This document shows, one piece after another, positions 1-9,059 of a stretch of DNA of 64,000 nt. Numbering within the stretch: the stretch's first letter is position 1; every line of letters starts with the position of its first letter. The stretch is from Haloarchaeobius amylolyticus (GTDB taxonomy: Archaea; Halobacteriota; Halobacteria; Halobacteriales; Natrialbaceae), in the NCBI RefSeq assembly GCF_026616195.1, contig NZ_JANHDH010000002.1:558001-622000 (forward strand), given 5' to 3'. The notes under the pieces are model-generated. The model worked only from the letters and a program-made list of their open reading frames with translations. It was not told the DNA's origin and did not search any database. Position numbers and translations under genes: made by a program.

Positions 1-1
1 G

Positions 2-1084
2 CTCGGCGTCCTGCCGGCCGACCCCGCCACGAAGACGCAGGTCATCCCGCTGGCCGCGGACTACATGCGCCTGTTCTTCCTCGGGTCGCCGTTCCTCTTC
101 GGCTTCTTCGTCTTCGTCTCCCTGCTGCGGGGGTACGGCAACACCCGGACGCCGATGCGCATCATGTTCGTCTCCGTCGTCGTGAACGTCGTGCTCGACC
201 CGCTGCTCATCTTCGGCGTGGGCCCGTTCCCCGCCATGGGCATCGAGGGCGCCGCCATCGCGACCGTGTTCGCCCGCGCCGTGGCGACCGTGCTCGGGTT
301 CTACATCCTGTTCGCGACGACGGTCGGCCCGACCATCCGGCGCGAGCACCTCGTGCCCGACCTGCCGACCATCCGCGACATCGTCCGGGTCGGCGTCCCG
401 AGCGCGGCCGAGCAGTCGATGGCCTCGCTGGCGTTCATCACGCTCACCGCGATGGTCGCGACGTTCCCGCCCGCCGTCATCGCGGCCTACGGGCTGGGCA
501 ACCGGCTCATCTCGCTGGTGTTCCTGCCGGCGATGGGCCTCGGGCAGGCGACGAACACCATCGTCGGCCAGAACCTCGGTGCCGGGAGACCGGAGCGCGC
601 CGAGCGCGCGGTCTGGATCGCCGCCAAGCTCGCCGCGGGCGTGTTGCTGGTCGTCGCCCTCGTCGTCTTCGCGTTCCCGACGACCATCCTGCGGCCCCTG
701 ATGAGCGCGGACACCGCCCAGGCCGCCGAGACGCTGCGCTACGGGAGCGAGTACCTCCGCATCGTCGCGGTCGCGTTCGTCGCCATGGGGCTGTTCCCCG
801 TGTTCCTCGGCGCGTTCCGCGGCGCGGGCAAGACCACCACGGCGCTGGTGTTCTCGGCCGTCGCGCTCTGGATCGCCCGGGTGCCGGTGACGTACTACCT
901 CGTCTTCGACCTGGGCTGGGGCACGACCGGCATCTGGACCGCGGTCGCCCTCGGCGACGTGGTCGGGGCCATCGCCGCCATCCTCTACTTCACCCGGGGG
1001 ACCTGGAAGTCGACCATCGTCGACACCGGGGACGACGCGACGCCGGGCGCAGAGACGGTCGCGGCGGCGGGGCAGGACGATTGA
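2..1084 (+). CDS. MATE family efflux transporter, C-terminal part (5'-truncated by window edge)
   Basis: This is a polytopic membrane protein whose open frame runs off the left edge, so the N-terminal part is missing. About 360 residues remain, against 450-490 for a full MATE transporter. Many hydrophobic segments alternate with short loops. The pattern AAEQSMASLAF, then NRLISLVFLPAMGLGQATNTIVGQNLGAG, matches the start of the second six-helix half in MATE proteins. MATE transporters export drugs or organic cations using Na+ or H+. The acidic C-terminal tail (GDDATPG) is typical of haloarchaea. The substrate cannot be read from sequence. Confidence 0.88.
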   Translation, partial: LGVLPADPATKTQVIPLAADYMRLFFLGSPFLFGFFVFVSLLRGYGNTRTPMRIMFVSVVVNVVLDPLLIFGVGPFPAMGIEGAAIATVFARAVATVLGFYILFATTVGPTIRREHLVPDLPTIRDIVRVGVPSAAEQSMASLAFITLTAMVATFPPAVIAAYGLGNRLISLVFLPAMGLGQATNTIVGQNLGAGRPERAERAVWIAAKLAAGVLLVVALVVFAFPTTILRPLMSADTAQAAETLRYGSEYLRIVAVAFVAMGLFPVFLGAFRGAGKTTTALVFSAVALWIARVPVTYYLVFDLGWGTTGIWTAVALGDVVGAIAAILYFTRGTWKSTIVDTGDDATPGAETVAAAGQDD

Positions 1085-1139
1085 AACGTGTAAACGGGGC
1101 AAGGGCTTTTTATGTCATCGGTCTGTCGTGCCTGCCGGG

Positions 1140-1658
1140 ATGGATAGACGACGCTTCCTGAAACGAAGCGGTGTTGCACTGGCATCGACGACACTCGCGG
1201 CGACGCCCGTCGCGGCCGCCGGGGACGGCGACGCGCCGAACGACCAGGTCGAGACGACGCTGGTGAGCCCTGTCGGTGACGACTTCACCGTGCCCGCGGG
1301 CTCCTGGGTCGACCATCGACTCGGCTGGGTCGACCGCCACGAACCCTCGAAACGGGCGTACATCGAGGAGTACCTGGAGAAACTGAACTTCATCAGCTAC
1401 ACCATCGACGGTGAACCGGTCGAGAACCCCGACGACTACTGGAACGAACCGTACGTGAACGAGAACGATTACTGGACGATATACTGGGAATACACGACGC
1501 CCCCGGTGGACCCCGGTGTCCACGAGGTCGCCTGGACCATCGAGTACGAGGAACCCATCGACGACGGCGACAGGGTGTTCTCGGGCGGTCCCTACACGCT
1601 CTCGTCGGAGTTCGAGGTCGTCCCGGGGAAGAAGGGTAACGGGAAGGGCAAGAACTAG
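1140..1658 (+). CDS. Tat-exported hypothetical protein
   Basis: A 172-residue protein opening with MDRRRFLKRSG followed by a hydrophobic stretch and an Ala-rich cleavage region ending near AAAG, which is a classical twin-arginine signal. The mature part is acidic and Tyr/Trp-rich (DYWNEPYVNENDYW) and ends in a Lys/Gly-rich tail (GKKGNGKGKN), unusual for a haloarchaeal protein. I recognise no domain. The ATG at 1140 is chosen over the GTG at 1128 because the TATA-like GCTTTTTATG is centred about 30 nt before the ATG. It converges on the HD-domain gene, with a 4-nt overlap of stop codons. Confidence 0.72.
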   Translation: MDRRRFLKRSGVALASTTLAATPVAAAGDGDAPNDQVETTLVSPVGDDFTVPAGSWVDHRLGWVDRHEPSKRAYIEEYLEKLNFISYTIDGEPVENPDDYWNEPYVNENDYWTIYWEYTTPPVDPGVHEVAWTIEYEEPIDDGDRVFSGGPYTLSSEFEVVPGKKGNGKGKN

Positions 1659-2263
1659 CCGCGGACCGCCTCGTACGCTTCTTTCGCCGCCTCGAACAGC
1701 TCACGCCCGAACTCGGTGTTGAGCCGCGGCTCGGCCGTCGCGAAGAACTCGTCGAGGTGGTCGTACTCCGCGAACGCCTCGGCGTCGCCCGGCTCGTACC
1801 GGTCCTCGCGTTCGTAGACGACGGCCTGCAGGCACATGTCCACGAGGTCCATGTCCTTCACGAAGCGGGCCTCGGGCGTCGCACGGGCCTCGTACTCGGC
1901 CCAGGCGTCGTGGGCGTGCTCGAATCCGGCGAGCAGGTCGGCCGCGGCGGCCGTCTCCGCGGCCTCCTTCTCGGCCGGGTCGTAGCTGTCTACCGTCTCG
2001 TCGGCCCTGGTCGCCCAGTCGCCCGTCTCGGCCTCGGCCACGTCGTGGACCACCGCGAGCCGGAGGGCGCGGTCGGGGTCGACGCCGGCCTGCTCGGCGA
2101 ACAGCAGCGTGAGGTAGGCGACGCCCCACGAGTGCGCGGCGACCGACTCCGGGGCCACGACGCCGCGGAGCTGCCAGCCGGTCCGCGTCTCGTCCTTGAG
2201 CGCGAGCGCGGAGAGCAGGGGTTCGAGTGCCGGGTCGGATTCCTGCGGGTCCTCGTCGGTCAT
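1655..2263 (-). CDS. HD domain protein (YfbR/5'-deoxynucleotidase-like)
   Basis: A 202-residue HD-superfamily protein. H44 (VAAHSWGVAY) and the H73-D74 pair (VVHDVAEAETGDW) supply the metal-binding signature, and a later KDMDLVDMCLQ segment holds the distal acidic residue. Size and motif spacing fit the YfbR/HDDC2 group, which hydrolyses deoxynucleoside 5'-monophosphates. That substrate is inferred from the family. It lies just downstream of the ASST-like gene on the same strand, with a 33-nt gap. Confidence 0.82.
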   Translation of the reverse strand: MTDEDPQESDPALEPLLSALALKDETRTGWQLRGVVAPESVAAHSWGVAYLTLLFAEQAGVDPDRALRLAVVHDVAEAETGDWATRADETVDSYDPAEKEAAETAAAADLLAGFEHAHDAWAEYEARATPEARFVKDMDLVDMCLQAVVYEREDRYEPGDAEAFAEYDHLDEFFATAEPRLNTEFGRELFEAAKEAYEAVRG

Positions 2264-2296
2264 GGATGCGAGTGAGAACGGAGACCGCCGAGTCTC

Positions 2297-3685
2297 TTAC
2301 GACCCGAGTCGGCCGCGGACCCCCGCAACGATTCGCTCGCGGCGGATGACCGCCTCGCCGATACCCCAGACGAGCGCGACGACGACCGCGAGCCCGCCGT
2401 TGAACAGTGCGCTCAGGGGCATCCAGTTCGGTATGGCCCACGGGCCGTAGTGCTGTATCTTGTCGACGCTCCAGCCGACCACGTCGCCCAGCACCGGCAC
2501 GCCGTCGGTGGCGAACTCGGCGCGCTGGAACAGCGTCGGCTCGCCGCTGTGGGCGGCGTGGCCGGCCGAGCCGGAGAGGTCGTACGACCCGGAGACGTTC
2601 AGGTCGCGCATGGTCGGGCCGTCGGGTTCGTCGCCCAGGTGCATGCGCTCGGCGTCGTAGGGCGCCCACGGGACGTAGTACTCCCAGACGATCTCACCCG
2701 TCGGCGTCACCTCGACGACGCGCTGGTTCATCGAGTCGACGATGAGGGTGTTCCCGTTCGGGAGGCGGTCGGCGTCGCGGGGCCACTGCAGTTTGTCGTC
2801 GCCGACCGCCCAGACCTGGGTCCACGAGCCGTCCTCGTAGGTGTACTCGACGACGCGGTCGTTCTCGCTGTCGGCGACGAGGACCGTCTTCTGGCCGGAC
2901 TCGGTCTCTAAGTACTGCGGGTTGTGCTGCTCGTTCATGATGCCGTACTCGTCGTCGCTCCCGAGCCGCCACGTGATGTTCTTGGTCTCGCGGTCGATGG
3001 CGATGACCTGGTCGAAGTCGCGCGGCGAGACCATGTAGGTCCCGTTCGCGATCTTGTCGACGTCGTTGACGTGGGTCCAGTCGTGGTCGAGTCCGCCGTC
3101 GGTCGACAGGGGGTAGTGGTTCCGGAAGTACCAGTGCCAGGTGATGCGGTCCTCGTTCAGGTCGTAGACGAAGACGCCGTCGTAGCTGGTGCCGTTCGAG
3201 GAGTTCTTGATGTTCGCGACGAGCAGTTCGTCGCCGTTGATGAGGTCCACGTCGTGGGTGTCTTCGATGTCGAGTCGTTGCTGCCACTCTCGCTCGCCGG
3301 TGTCCGGGTCGAGCCGGGTGACGAGCGTCTGGCCGTCCGCGGTGGTGTTCGTGACGAGCAGGTCCCCGTCGGGGAGCGGGTCCACGTCGTAGAACCGGGT
3401 GCCGGGGATGTCGGTCGTCTCGCGTTCCCACTGGAGCCGTGCGTCCTCGGAGAGGGCGACGAGCCGGACCGGTTTGTCGGGGTCCGCGGGGCCGGTGAGG
3501 CTGGCGTGCCAGCCGTGGGTCGAGACGACGGTCGTCCCGTTCGCGGGGTCGGTGACGGTCCCGCGCTGCAGTTCGGGAGGCTCGTAGGTGGCAGTCGCGG
3601 CGACGCTACTCAGCGTGAGGAGGACGAGGACGACCGTCAGGGCGATGCGGATCCGGCTGGCTGAGACTGTCTCGGAGGGGACCAT
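2297..3685 (-). CDS. ASST-like (aryl-sulfotransferase family) membrane-anchored beta-propeller
   Basis: A 462-residue protein with an N-terminal hydrophobic segment (about residues 12-30) and a C-terminal one (about 425-445), enclosing an extracytoplasmic propeller. Repeated blades follow the pattern HDVDLINGDELLVAN, HVNDVDKIANGTYMVS, DADRLPNGNTLIVDS. Conserved His in HVNDVD and HNPQYL and the DPDTGE turns resemble arylsulfotransferase-family proteins (PF05935/PF14269). Bacterial ASST moves sulfate between phenols. Whether this member has sulfotransferase activity is unknown, and many archaeal members are annotated only from fold. The ATG at 3685 begins MVPSETV. Confidence 0.75.
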   Translation of the reverse strand: MVPSETVSASRIRIALTVVLVLLTLSSVAATATYEPPELQRGTVTDPANGTTVVSTHGWHASLTGPADPDKPVRLVALSEDARLQWERETTDIPGTRFYDVDPLPDGDLLVTNTTADGQTLVTRLDPDTGEREWQQRLDIEDTHDVDLINGDELLVANIKNSSNGTSYDGVFVYDLNEDRITWHWYFRNHYPLSTDGGLDHDWTHVNDVDKIANGTYMVSPRDFDQVIAIDRETKNITWRLGSDDEYGIMNEQHNPQYLETESGQKTVLVADSENDRVVEYTYEDGSWTQVWAVGDDKLQWPRDADRLPNGNTLIVDSMNQRVVEVTPTGEIVWEYYVPWAPYDAERMHLGDEPDGPTMRDLNVSGSYDLSGSAGHAAHSGEPTLFQRAEFATDGVPVLGDVVGWSVDKIQHYGPWAIPNWMPLSALFNGGLAVVVALVWGIGEAVIRRERIVAGVRGRLGS

Positions 3686-3703
3686 CGACGGATGCGAGGT
3701 GTG

Positions 3704-4396
3704 TCAGTCCAGCAGTGTCCAGCCGCCGTCGGTGGCCTCGACGACCTCCCGGCGGGTCATCTCGCTCATGACCTCGTCGAGGCGGTTCGGCTGGGCGATC
3801 TCCATCTCGATGCGCTGGAGGTCGTGCTGCTCGGCGAGGAAGTGGCGGATGTCCTCCTTGGTGTAGACGGACTTGTCGTTGCGGTCCATGACGCCGCCGA
3901 TGATGTCGATCATGTCCTCGATGAAGTTCCACGGGTAGACCATCCAGGCCCACTCCTCGAGACGCTCGCCGATGTAGTCCGGCTCGAACTCGCTGGTCTG
4001 GAGGAGCTGGAGGGTCGCGGTCCGGACCTGCCCGGCGTTGCGCTCCTCGACGTACTCCTCGGCGCGCTTGATGGAGCCGCCGGTGTCGGCGATGTCGTCG
4101 ATGATGAGCACGTCCTTGCCCTCCACGCTGCCCTCTGGCATCGGGTAGCGGACCTGGGGCTCCTCGGCCTTCTGGGCCGTGCCGACGTAGTGCTCCATCT
4201 TCAGGCTGGTCAGGTCGTTCAGCCCGAGGAAGTCACAGATACATCGCCCGGCGAACCAGCCGCCGCGGGCCAGCGCGACGATGACGTCGGGCTCGAACTC
4301 GTCCGCCTTGACGTCGTTGCTGACGTCGCGGCAGAGACCGTAGATGTACTCCCAGTTGGTGATGGTACAGTTGAAATCGTCCGGGAGGTCGCTCAT
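3704..4396 (-). CDS. Phosphoribosyltransferase family protein
   Basis: A 230-residue type I phosphoribosyltransferase. The PRPP-binding signature VLIIDDIADTGGS lies near residues 120-132, preceded by the VALARGGWFAGR loop that binds pyrophosphate. The C-terminal half (IRHFLAEQHDLQ, then EMTRREVVEATDGGW) looks like a small winged-helix or regulatory tail. Related haloarchaeal genes are annotated as purine (xanthine/guanine) phosphoribosyltransferases, and the base specificity is not visible here. The ATG at 4396 is preferred to the GTG at 4405 because CTTAACGG on the plus strand provides a TATA-like element about 28 nt upstream. Confidence 0.83.
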   Translation of the reverse strand: MSDLPDDFNCTITNWEYIYGLCRDVSNDVKADEFEPDVIVALARGGWFAGRCICDFLGLNDLTSLKMEHYVGTAQKAEEPQVRYPMPEGSVEGKDVLIIDDIADTGGSIKRAEEYVEERNAGQVRTATLQLLQTSEFEPDYIGERLEEWAWMVYPWNFIEDMIDIIGGVMDRNDKSVYTKEDIRHFLAEQHDLQRIEMEIAQPNRLDEVMSEMTRREVVEATDGGWTLLD

Positions 4397-4452
4397 ACCC
4401 GCCACTCCGGAACGTCGCTACTTAACGGTTTACAGGTTCGACGAGGGCGTTC

Positions 4453-4872
4453 TCACTCGATGCGCGTGAACATACCCCGTGAGGCTGGTGCGGTCGGCTC
4501 GAAGCCCCACTGCTCGTAGAACCCCTCGACGTCCGCCATGAGGTTCACGTAGGCGGTCGGGGGCGCGTGCTGGGCGAGGTAGGTCATCAGGGCGTCCACG
4601 ATGTCCGTGCCGAGTCCCTTCCCCTGGTGGGCGGGGTGGACCGCGACGTCGACCAGCTGGAAGACGGTCCCGCCGTCGCCGACGATGCGGCCCATGCCGA
4701 CGACCTCCTCCTCGCCGGTCACCTCGCTGTCGGTGACGACGGTCACGCCGAAGGTGGTGTTGGGCAGGCCGCGCCGGGCCGCGTTCAGGCTCCGTGGTGC
4801 CATCCCGGCGGCCTCGCGCAGGGCGACGTACTCCTCGGGCGTGGGGAGGGTCTCGCGGAGTTCGTAGTCCAT
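4453..4872 (-). CDS. GNAT family N-acetyltransferase
   Basis: A 139-residue single-domain GNAT. The acetyl-CoA pyrophosphate loop is seen in VAVHPAHQGKGLGTDIV (Q/R-x-x-G-x-G/A form), followed by a helix and the C-terminal VEGFYEQWGFEP motif common to the family. It transfers an acetyl group to an amine, and the acceptor is unknown. The start MDYELRE lies about 27 nt from a TATA-like CGTTACAGG on the minus strand. It is divergent from the lipoprotein hydrolase at 4978. Confidence 0.87.
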   Translation of the reverse strand: MDYELRETLPTPEEYVALREAAGMAPRSLNAARRGLPNTTFGVTVVTDSEVTGEEEVVGMGRIVGDGGTVFQLVDVAVHPAHQGKGLGTDIVDALMTYLAQHAPPTAYVNLMADVEGFYEQWGFEPTAPASRGMFTRIE

Positions 4873-4977
4873 GGGTGTGAATCGAGTCGGGGACCTGTAA
4901 CGATGTCGAGTTCCGGTGCCGTCGATTCCCGGCAGACGAAAGGTCGATTTATGATAGCTGCGATACAAGACGAGGAC

Positions 4978-6396
4978 ATGGACGACGCCCTCCCCCGCAG
5001 ACGCCTCCTCGGCAGTCTCGCGACCGTCGGTACGGCCGCCCTCGCCGGGTGTTCCAGCGGCGAGCAGGAGACGGAGACGACGACCGGCCCCGCGACCGAT
5101 ACGACGACGCAGACGGCCACCCCGACCGCGACCGACACCACGACCCAGCAGCCGACCGGCGAACCGCTCTCCGAGGCGGAGTTCGTCGCCCGCGCGCAGG
5201 CCCTCACGCTCGACCTCGCGAACGGCGCCTACGACGACCTCACCGACGAGTTCGTCGGGCAGGCCGCCGAGCAGGTCTCCGCCGACCTGCTCCAGCAGGC
5301 CTGGAACTCCCAGACCAGCGACAAGGGGTCGTTCACCGGTATCGCGAGCGCCGAGTACACCGAGCAGAACGGGACGCACGTGGTCACTGTTCGCGCGTCC
5401 TTCCAGAGCGGCGTGTTGCTCGTCAACTGGGGCTTCGACGACACCGGGGGCGTGGTCGGCCTGCGCCTGAACCAGCCACAGGCTGCCTGGAGCGCGCCCG
5501 ACTACGTCGACCAGTCCAGTTTCACCGAGTCGACGCTCTCGCTCGCCTCGCCGGCCTGCGACCTCGGTGCGACCCTGACGATGCCGGCCCGGTCCGGCGA
5601 CGTGCCCGGCGTGGTGCTGGTCCACGGCTCCGGGCCGAACGACCGCGACGAGACCATCGGTCCGAACAAGGTGTTCAAGGACCTCGCGTGGGGCCTCGCC
5701 TCCCGGGGTGTCGCGGTCATGCGGTACGACAAGCGCACCTTCGCCTGCGACGTGTCGGCCACCGACCAGGTGACCATCGACGACGTGACCGTCGACGACG
5801 CCGTCACCGCCATCGACCGGCTCGCGGACGAGGACCGGGTGTCTTCCGTGACCGTCGTCGGGCACAGCCTCGGCGGGCTGGCGACTCCCCGCATCGCCTC
5901 GCGGGCCGACGTATCGGGCGCGGCCATGCTCGCCGCGCCCATCACCCCGCTCTGGGAGCTGATCCCGGAACAGATCCGCTACCTCGCCGAACTCGACGGG
6001 ACGGTCTCCGAGGCCGAACAGCAGCAACTCGACTTCGCCGAGAGCGCGTCGAACCGCATCGGTGGCGGCTCGTTCGTCGACAGCGAGACGCTGCTCGGCT
6101 TCTCCGGGACGTTCTGGCGCAGCCTGAAGACGTACGACCACGTCGCGACCGCGAACGAGCTCTCGGTCCCGCTGTTGCTCGCACAGGGTGGCAGGGACTA
6201 CCAGGTCCCGCCCGAGGAACTCGACGGCTGGGCCGTCGCGCTGAAACAGGAGACGGTCTCGTTCAAGTCCTTCGCGGACCTGAACCACCTGCTCATGCCC
6301 GGAACCGGCCCGTCCGACCCCAGCGAGTACCTCGTCCAGAACCACGTCGGCCAGACCCTCGTGGACGAGCTGGCCGAGTTCGTCGGCGCGGCGTGA
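4978..6396 (+). CDS. Lipoprotein with DUF3887-like N-terminal module and alpha/beta hydrolase domain
   Basis: A 472-residue exported lipoprotein. RRRLLGSL plus the lipobox LAGCSS gives a Tat lipoprotein signal, and a Thr-rich tether follows. Residues about 63-165 form a DUF3887-like domain (FVARAQALTLDL, GVLLVNWGFDDTGGVVG). The rest is an alpha/beta hydrolase: oxyanion region VLVHGSGPNDRDE, nucleophile elbow GHSLGG, acid in AQGGRDYQVP, and a final DLNHLL histidine. This architecture occurs in bacterial serine esterases/peptidases. TATA-like GATTTATGATA lies 28 nt before the ATG, which settles the start. The next gene repeats the N-terminal module without the hydrolase. Confidence 0.87.
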   Translation: MDDALPRRRLLGSLATVGTAALAGCSSGEQETETTTGPATDTTTQTATPTATDTTTQQPTGEPLSEAEFVARAQALTLDLANGAYDDLTDEFVGQAAEQVSADLLQQAWNSQTSDKGSFTGIASAEYTEQNGTHVVTVRASFQSGVLLVNWGFDDTGGVVGLRLNQPQAAWSAPDYVDQSSFTESTLSLASPACDLGATLTMPARSGDVPGVVLVHGSGPNDRDETIGPNKVFKDLAWGLASRGVAVMRYDKRTFACDVSATDQVTIDDVTVDDAVTAIDRLADEDRVSSVTVVGHSLGGLATPRIASRADVSGAAMLAAPITPLWELIPEQIRYLAELDGTVSEAEQQQLDFAESASNRIGGGSFVDSETLLGFSGTFWRSLKTYDHVATANELSVPLLLAQGGRDYQVPPEELDGWAVALKQETVSFKSFADLNHLLMPGTGPSDPSEYLVQNHVGQTLVDELAEFVGAA

Positions 6397-6499
6397 TGGG
6401 CGGACGTGCCGGTCGCCCCCATACGATTACCAGCAGATAGGGCCATCCCTCGTTACCACTGTGCTTTTCCGTCACTCGCATCTCCCACCTAGTACGACC

Positions 6500-7291
6500 A
6501 TGGCCGACCCCCTCCCTCGCAGGAACCTTCTGCAGACCCTCGCGGCCGGCGGACTCGCCGCCCTCGCCGGCTGCTCGGGTGGCTCCGAGACGGACGCCCC
6601 CGCCACGACGGCCCCCGACGCGGTCCCGAACACGGGAGTCAAGACCGCGACGGACCGGCCCGCGACCGGGGCGACGGGGACCGCCGATTCGACACGGTCG
6701 ACCGGCGACACGGCCGACGGGACCGGAACCGGCCCACAGACCGACCCGGGGACGACGGCAGGGTCGACGACCGCGGGTGACACCCCGACCGGCGGGACGA
6801 CGACCACGCGGGGGACCACGGCGCGGCAGACCACGGACGGACAGGAGGGCGGGGGCGGCGGTGGGGGAGGCGGTGCGGACGGTGGCGACGGTAGCACCGG
6901 AGGTGGTGGCGGCGGTGGCGGTGGAGGGGACGATGGCGGCAGCGATGGCGGCGGCGCCGAGACCACCGCCCGCAGTCCCTCGCAGTTACGAGCGCGGGGG
7001 CGCGACCTGACCGAGGCGCTGTCGGCAGGCCGGTACGCGTGGGTGGCCGACGCCTTCGTCGGGAGCGCGGCCGAGACCGTCACCGCGACGAGCCTGCGGG
7101 ACGCCTGGGCGACCCAGACCCGGGGACTGGGCACGTACACCGGTATCGAGCGCACCGAACACCTCGTCTCGGAGGGCTACGACGTCGTGCTGGTGCAGGC
7201 GACGTTCGAGAGCGGCTCCCTCGTCGTCGCCTGGACGTTCGACGCGGGCGGCGTCGTCGGCATCTGGCTCGCGGAGCCGGACCGTAGTTGA
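6500..7291 (+). CDS. Lipoprotein with Gly-rich linker and DUF3887-like domain
   Basis: A 263-residue protein with PRRNLLQTLAAG and lipobox LAGCSG (Tat lipoprotein), then a roughly 140-residue low-complexity linker. The linker is Thr/Gly/Asp rich and includes uninterrupted Gly runs around bases 6850-6950. The last 100 residues align with the DUF3887-like module of the preceding gene: ADAFVGSAAETV / TDEFVGQAAEQV, TYTGIERTEH / SFTGIASAEY, ATFESGSLVVAWTF / ASFQSGVLLVNWGF. It looks like a domain duplication that dropped the hydrolase. Function unknown. The Gly-coding GGN repeats are a likely hotspot for length variation. Confidence 0.8.
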   Translation: MADPLPRRNLLQTLAAGGLAALAGCSGGSETDAPATTAPDAVPNTGVKTATDRPATGATGTADSTRSTGDTADGTGTGPQTDPGTTAGSTTAGDTPTGGTTTTRGTTARQTTDGQEGGGGGGGGGADGGDGSTGGGGGGGGGGDDGGSDGGGAETTARSPSQLRARGRDLTEALSAGRYAWVADAFVGSAAETVTATSLRDAWATQTRGLGTYTGIERTEHLVSEGYDVVLVQATFESGSLVVAWTFDAGGVVGIWLAEPDRS

Positions 7292-7346
7292 CCAGGGCGA
7301 CCGCACGGACGCCAGTTTCTTGCCCCGATAGGTCCTCGTGGCGCCC

Positions 7347-8246
7347 ATGGATACCTATCGCGCGTTACAGGTCGACGCCTTCACCGACGAGCCACTGGCG
7401 GGGAACCCGGCGGGGGTCATCCCCGACGCCGCGGGTCTGACGGCCGAGCAGATGCAGCAGGTCGCGCGCGAACTCGCCGTCTCCGAGACGGCGTTCGTCC
7501 TGCCGAGTCCGAGCGCGGACCACCGGCTGCGGTTCTTCACACCGACTCAGGAGGTCGACCTCTGCGGGCACGCGACCGTCGCGGCCTTCAGCCACCTCCA
7601 CGAGGACGGCGAACTCGACGCCGGGGAGTACAGCGTCGAGACGAACGTGGGCGTCCTCGACGTGGCGGTGGACGACGACGGGACGGTCTGGCTCACGCAG
7701 GACGCGCCACACGTCAGGGAGGTCGAGCCGACGTACGAGCGCGTCGGTGAGGCACTCGGCATCGACGAGGCCGCACTGACCGACGTGGGTGCTGACCTGC
7801 CCCTCGCGGTCGCCTCGACCGGCGTGCGCTACCTGCTGGTCCCCGTGAACTTCCTCGAACACCTCGGGAACGCCGACCCGGACCTCGACGCGGTCGCGGC
7901 CCTCGCGGACGAGTACGACGCGCTCGGGGTCTATCCCTTCACCTTCGACGCCGTGGGTGCCGACGCGACCCTCCACGCCCGGATGTTCGCGCCCGGCGCG
8001 GGCATCCCGGAGGACCCGGTGTGTGGTACCGGTGCGGGCGCGGTGACCGCGTACCTCGACCACTACGGCGCGTTCGCCGACGAGTTCCCGGAGGAGGTCG
8101 TCGTCGAGCAGGGCCACTACGTCGACCGCCCCGGGCGCGTCCGGGTCCGGACCGCACCGGTCCGCGTGGGTGGGCGGAGCGTGACGGTGCTGGACGGCTC
8201 GCTGGTCGTGCCGGACGCGGAAGAAGACGAGATTCTCGAAGCCTGA
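7347..8246 (+). CDS. PhzF family isomerase/epimerase
   Basis: A 299-residue PhzF-fold protein. The N-terminal RALQVDAFTDEPLAGNPAGV, the QVARELAVSETAFVLPS block with the family glutamate, FFTPTQEVDLCGHATVAA, and the C-terminal MFAPGAGIPEDPVCGTGAG are all hallmark segments. Characterised members isomerise or epimerise small acids (PhzF in phenazine synthesis, diaminopimelate epimerase relatives). No phenazine genes lie nearby, so the substrate is open. The ATG at 7347 is chosen over the GTG at 7338 because the conserved N-terminus begins MDTYRALQ. Confidence 0.9.
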   Translation: MDTYRALQVDAFTDEPLAGNPAGVIPDAAGLTAEQMQQVARELAVSETAFVLPSPSADHRLRFFTPTQEVDLCGHATVAAFSHLHEDGELDAGEYSVETNVGVLDVAVDDDGTVWLTQDAPHVREVEPTYERVGEALGIDEAALTDVGADLPLAVASTGVRYLLVPVNFLEHLGNADPDLDAVAALADEYDALGVYPFTFDAVGADATLHARMFAPGAGIPEDPVCGTGAGAVTAYLDHYGAFADEFPEEVVVEQGHYVDRPGRVRVRTAPVRVGGRSVTVLDGSLVVPDAEEDEILEA

Positions 8247-8249
8247 GGC

Positions 8250-8978
8250 TCAGCGCAGGGGGTCGTCGGTGCCGCCGTCGCTGGCGGGGCTACCACGGCC
8301 GCCGGACCCGCCGCTCGTGTCGTCCGTCTCGCTGCCCGAGCCGGACGAGGAGCGCGACCCGGACCCGCTGTCGGACCCGGACCCGGACGTGGTGGTGCTA
8401 CCCGTGTCGTCCGCCCCGGCCCTCTCGGAACCCTTCGAGCCGGACTCGGAGCGGGAACTGCGGCGCTCGCTCTTGCTGGCGGCGGACGACCCGGACCCGG
8501 ACGACCGCGAGGACCGGCTGGCCGACGACCCGGGCGAGGACCCCGACCGGTTGCTGCCGAAACTGCCCGAAGCCGTGCTGGACCCGTCCGAGCCGGCGTT
8601 CGCCTTGATCTCCGAGCGGAGGTCGGACTCCATGCTGGAGAGCTGGTCGTTCACCACGTCGAGCACCTCGCTCTTGACCTGCTGCTGGTCCGGCTCGCCA
8701 TCGCCGCCTGCGGCCCTGTCCATCGTCTTCACCATGGCGAAGGACTTGCCGAACTGCCAGACGAGGACGCCGACGACGCCCAGCGCGACCGTGATGACCG
8801 GGTTCGCCGCGGCGATGGCCGTGTCCACGTTCGCCGGGAAGTCTCGCAGGAGGATCTGCGCCGTCTCACCCATACCGAGGTAGACACCCACGAGCGCGAT
8901 ACCGCCCCCGACGACGAAGGAGAGGAACGCCAGGGTGCGGTAGTACGCGACGAGTTTGAGCGTCTGCTTGGTATCCAT
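8250..8978 (-). CDS. Two-TM membrane protein with long Ser-rich cytoplasmic tail
   Basis: A 242-residue protein with two hydrophobic segments (roughly residues 9-31 and 49-71), a short charged stretch (QVKSEVLDVVNDQLSSMESDLRSEIKAN) that could form a coiled coil, and then about 115 residues made almost wholly of Ser, Gly, Asp, Arg and Glu. The tail is probably disordered. No family recognised. The start at 8978 is favoured by GGTTATGG on the minus strand about 28 nt upstream. It converges on phzF with a 3-nt gap. Confidence 0.72.
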   Translation of the reverse strand: MDTKQTLKLVAYYRTLAFLSFVVGGGIALVGVYLGMGETAQILLRDFPANVDTAIAAANPVITVALGVVGVLVWQFGKSFAMVKTMDRAAGGDGEPDQQQVKSEVLDVVNDQLSSMESDLRSEIKANAGSDGSSTASGSFGSNRSGSSPGSSASRSSRSSGSGSSAASKSERRSSRSESGSKGSERAGADDTGSTTTSGSGSDSGSGSRSSSGSGSETDDTSGGSGGRGSPASDGGTDDPLR

Positions 8979-9059
8979 GTCCGATGGGTCACGGGCACCG
9001 ACCATAACCCCTGCGGCCCGCCCCCCACCCGGGCAACACTTGCCGAGCAGCCGAATCGT

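Noticed and set aside
4453-6345. Large minus-strand protein of 630 residues fused to a GNAT domain
   Set aside because: Only the last 139 codons carry family sequence. The upstream part is the antisense of the lipoprotein hydrolase.
6845-6955. Gly-coding GGN run as a non-coding microsatellite or repeat element
   Set aside because: It lies in frame inside a lipoprotein with normal signal and C-terminal domain. A tether is the simpler reading.
7347-8246. Phenazine biosynthesis locus
   Set aside because: PhzF is a broad isomerase family. No other phz gene is nearby.
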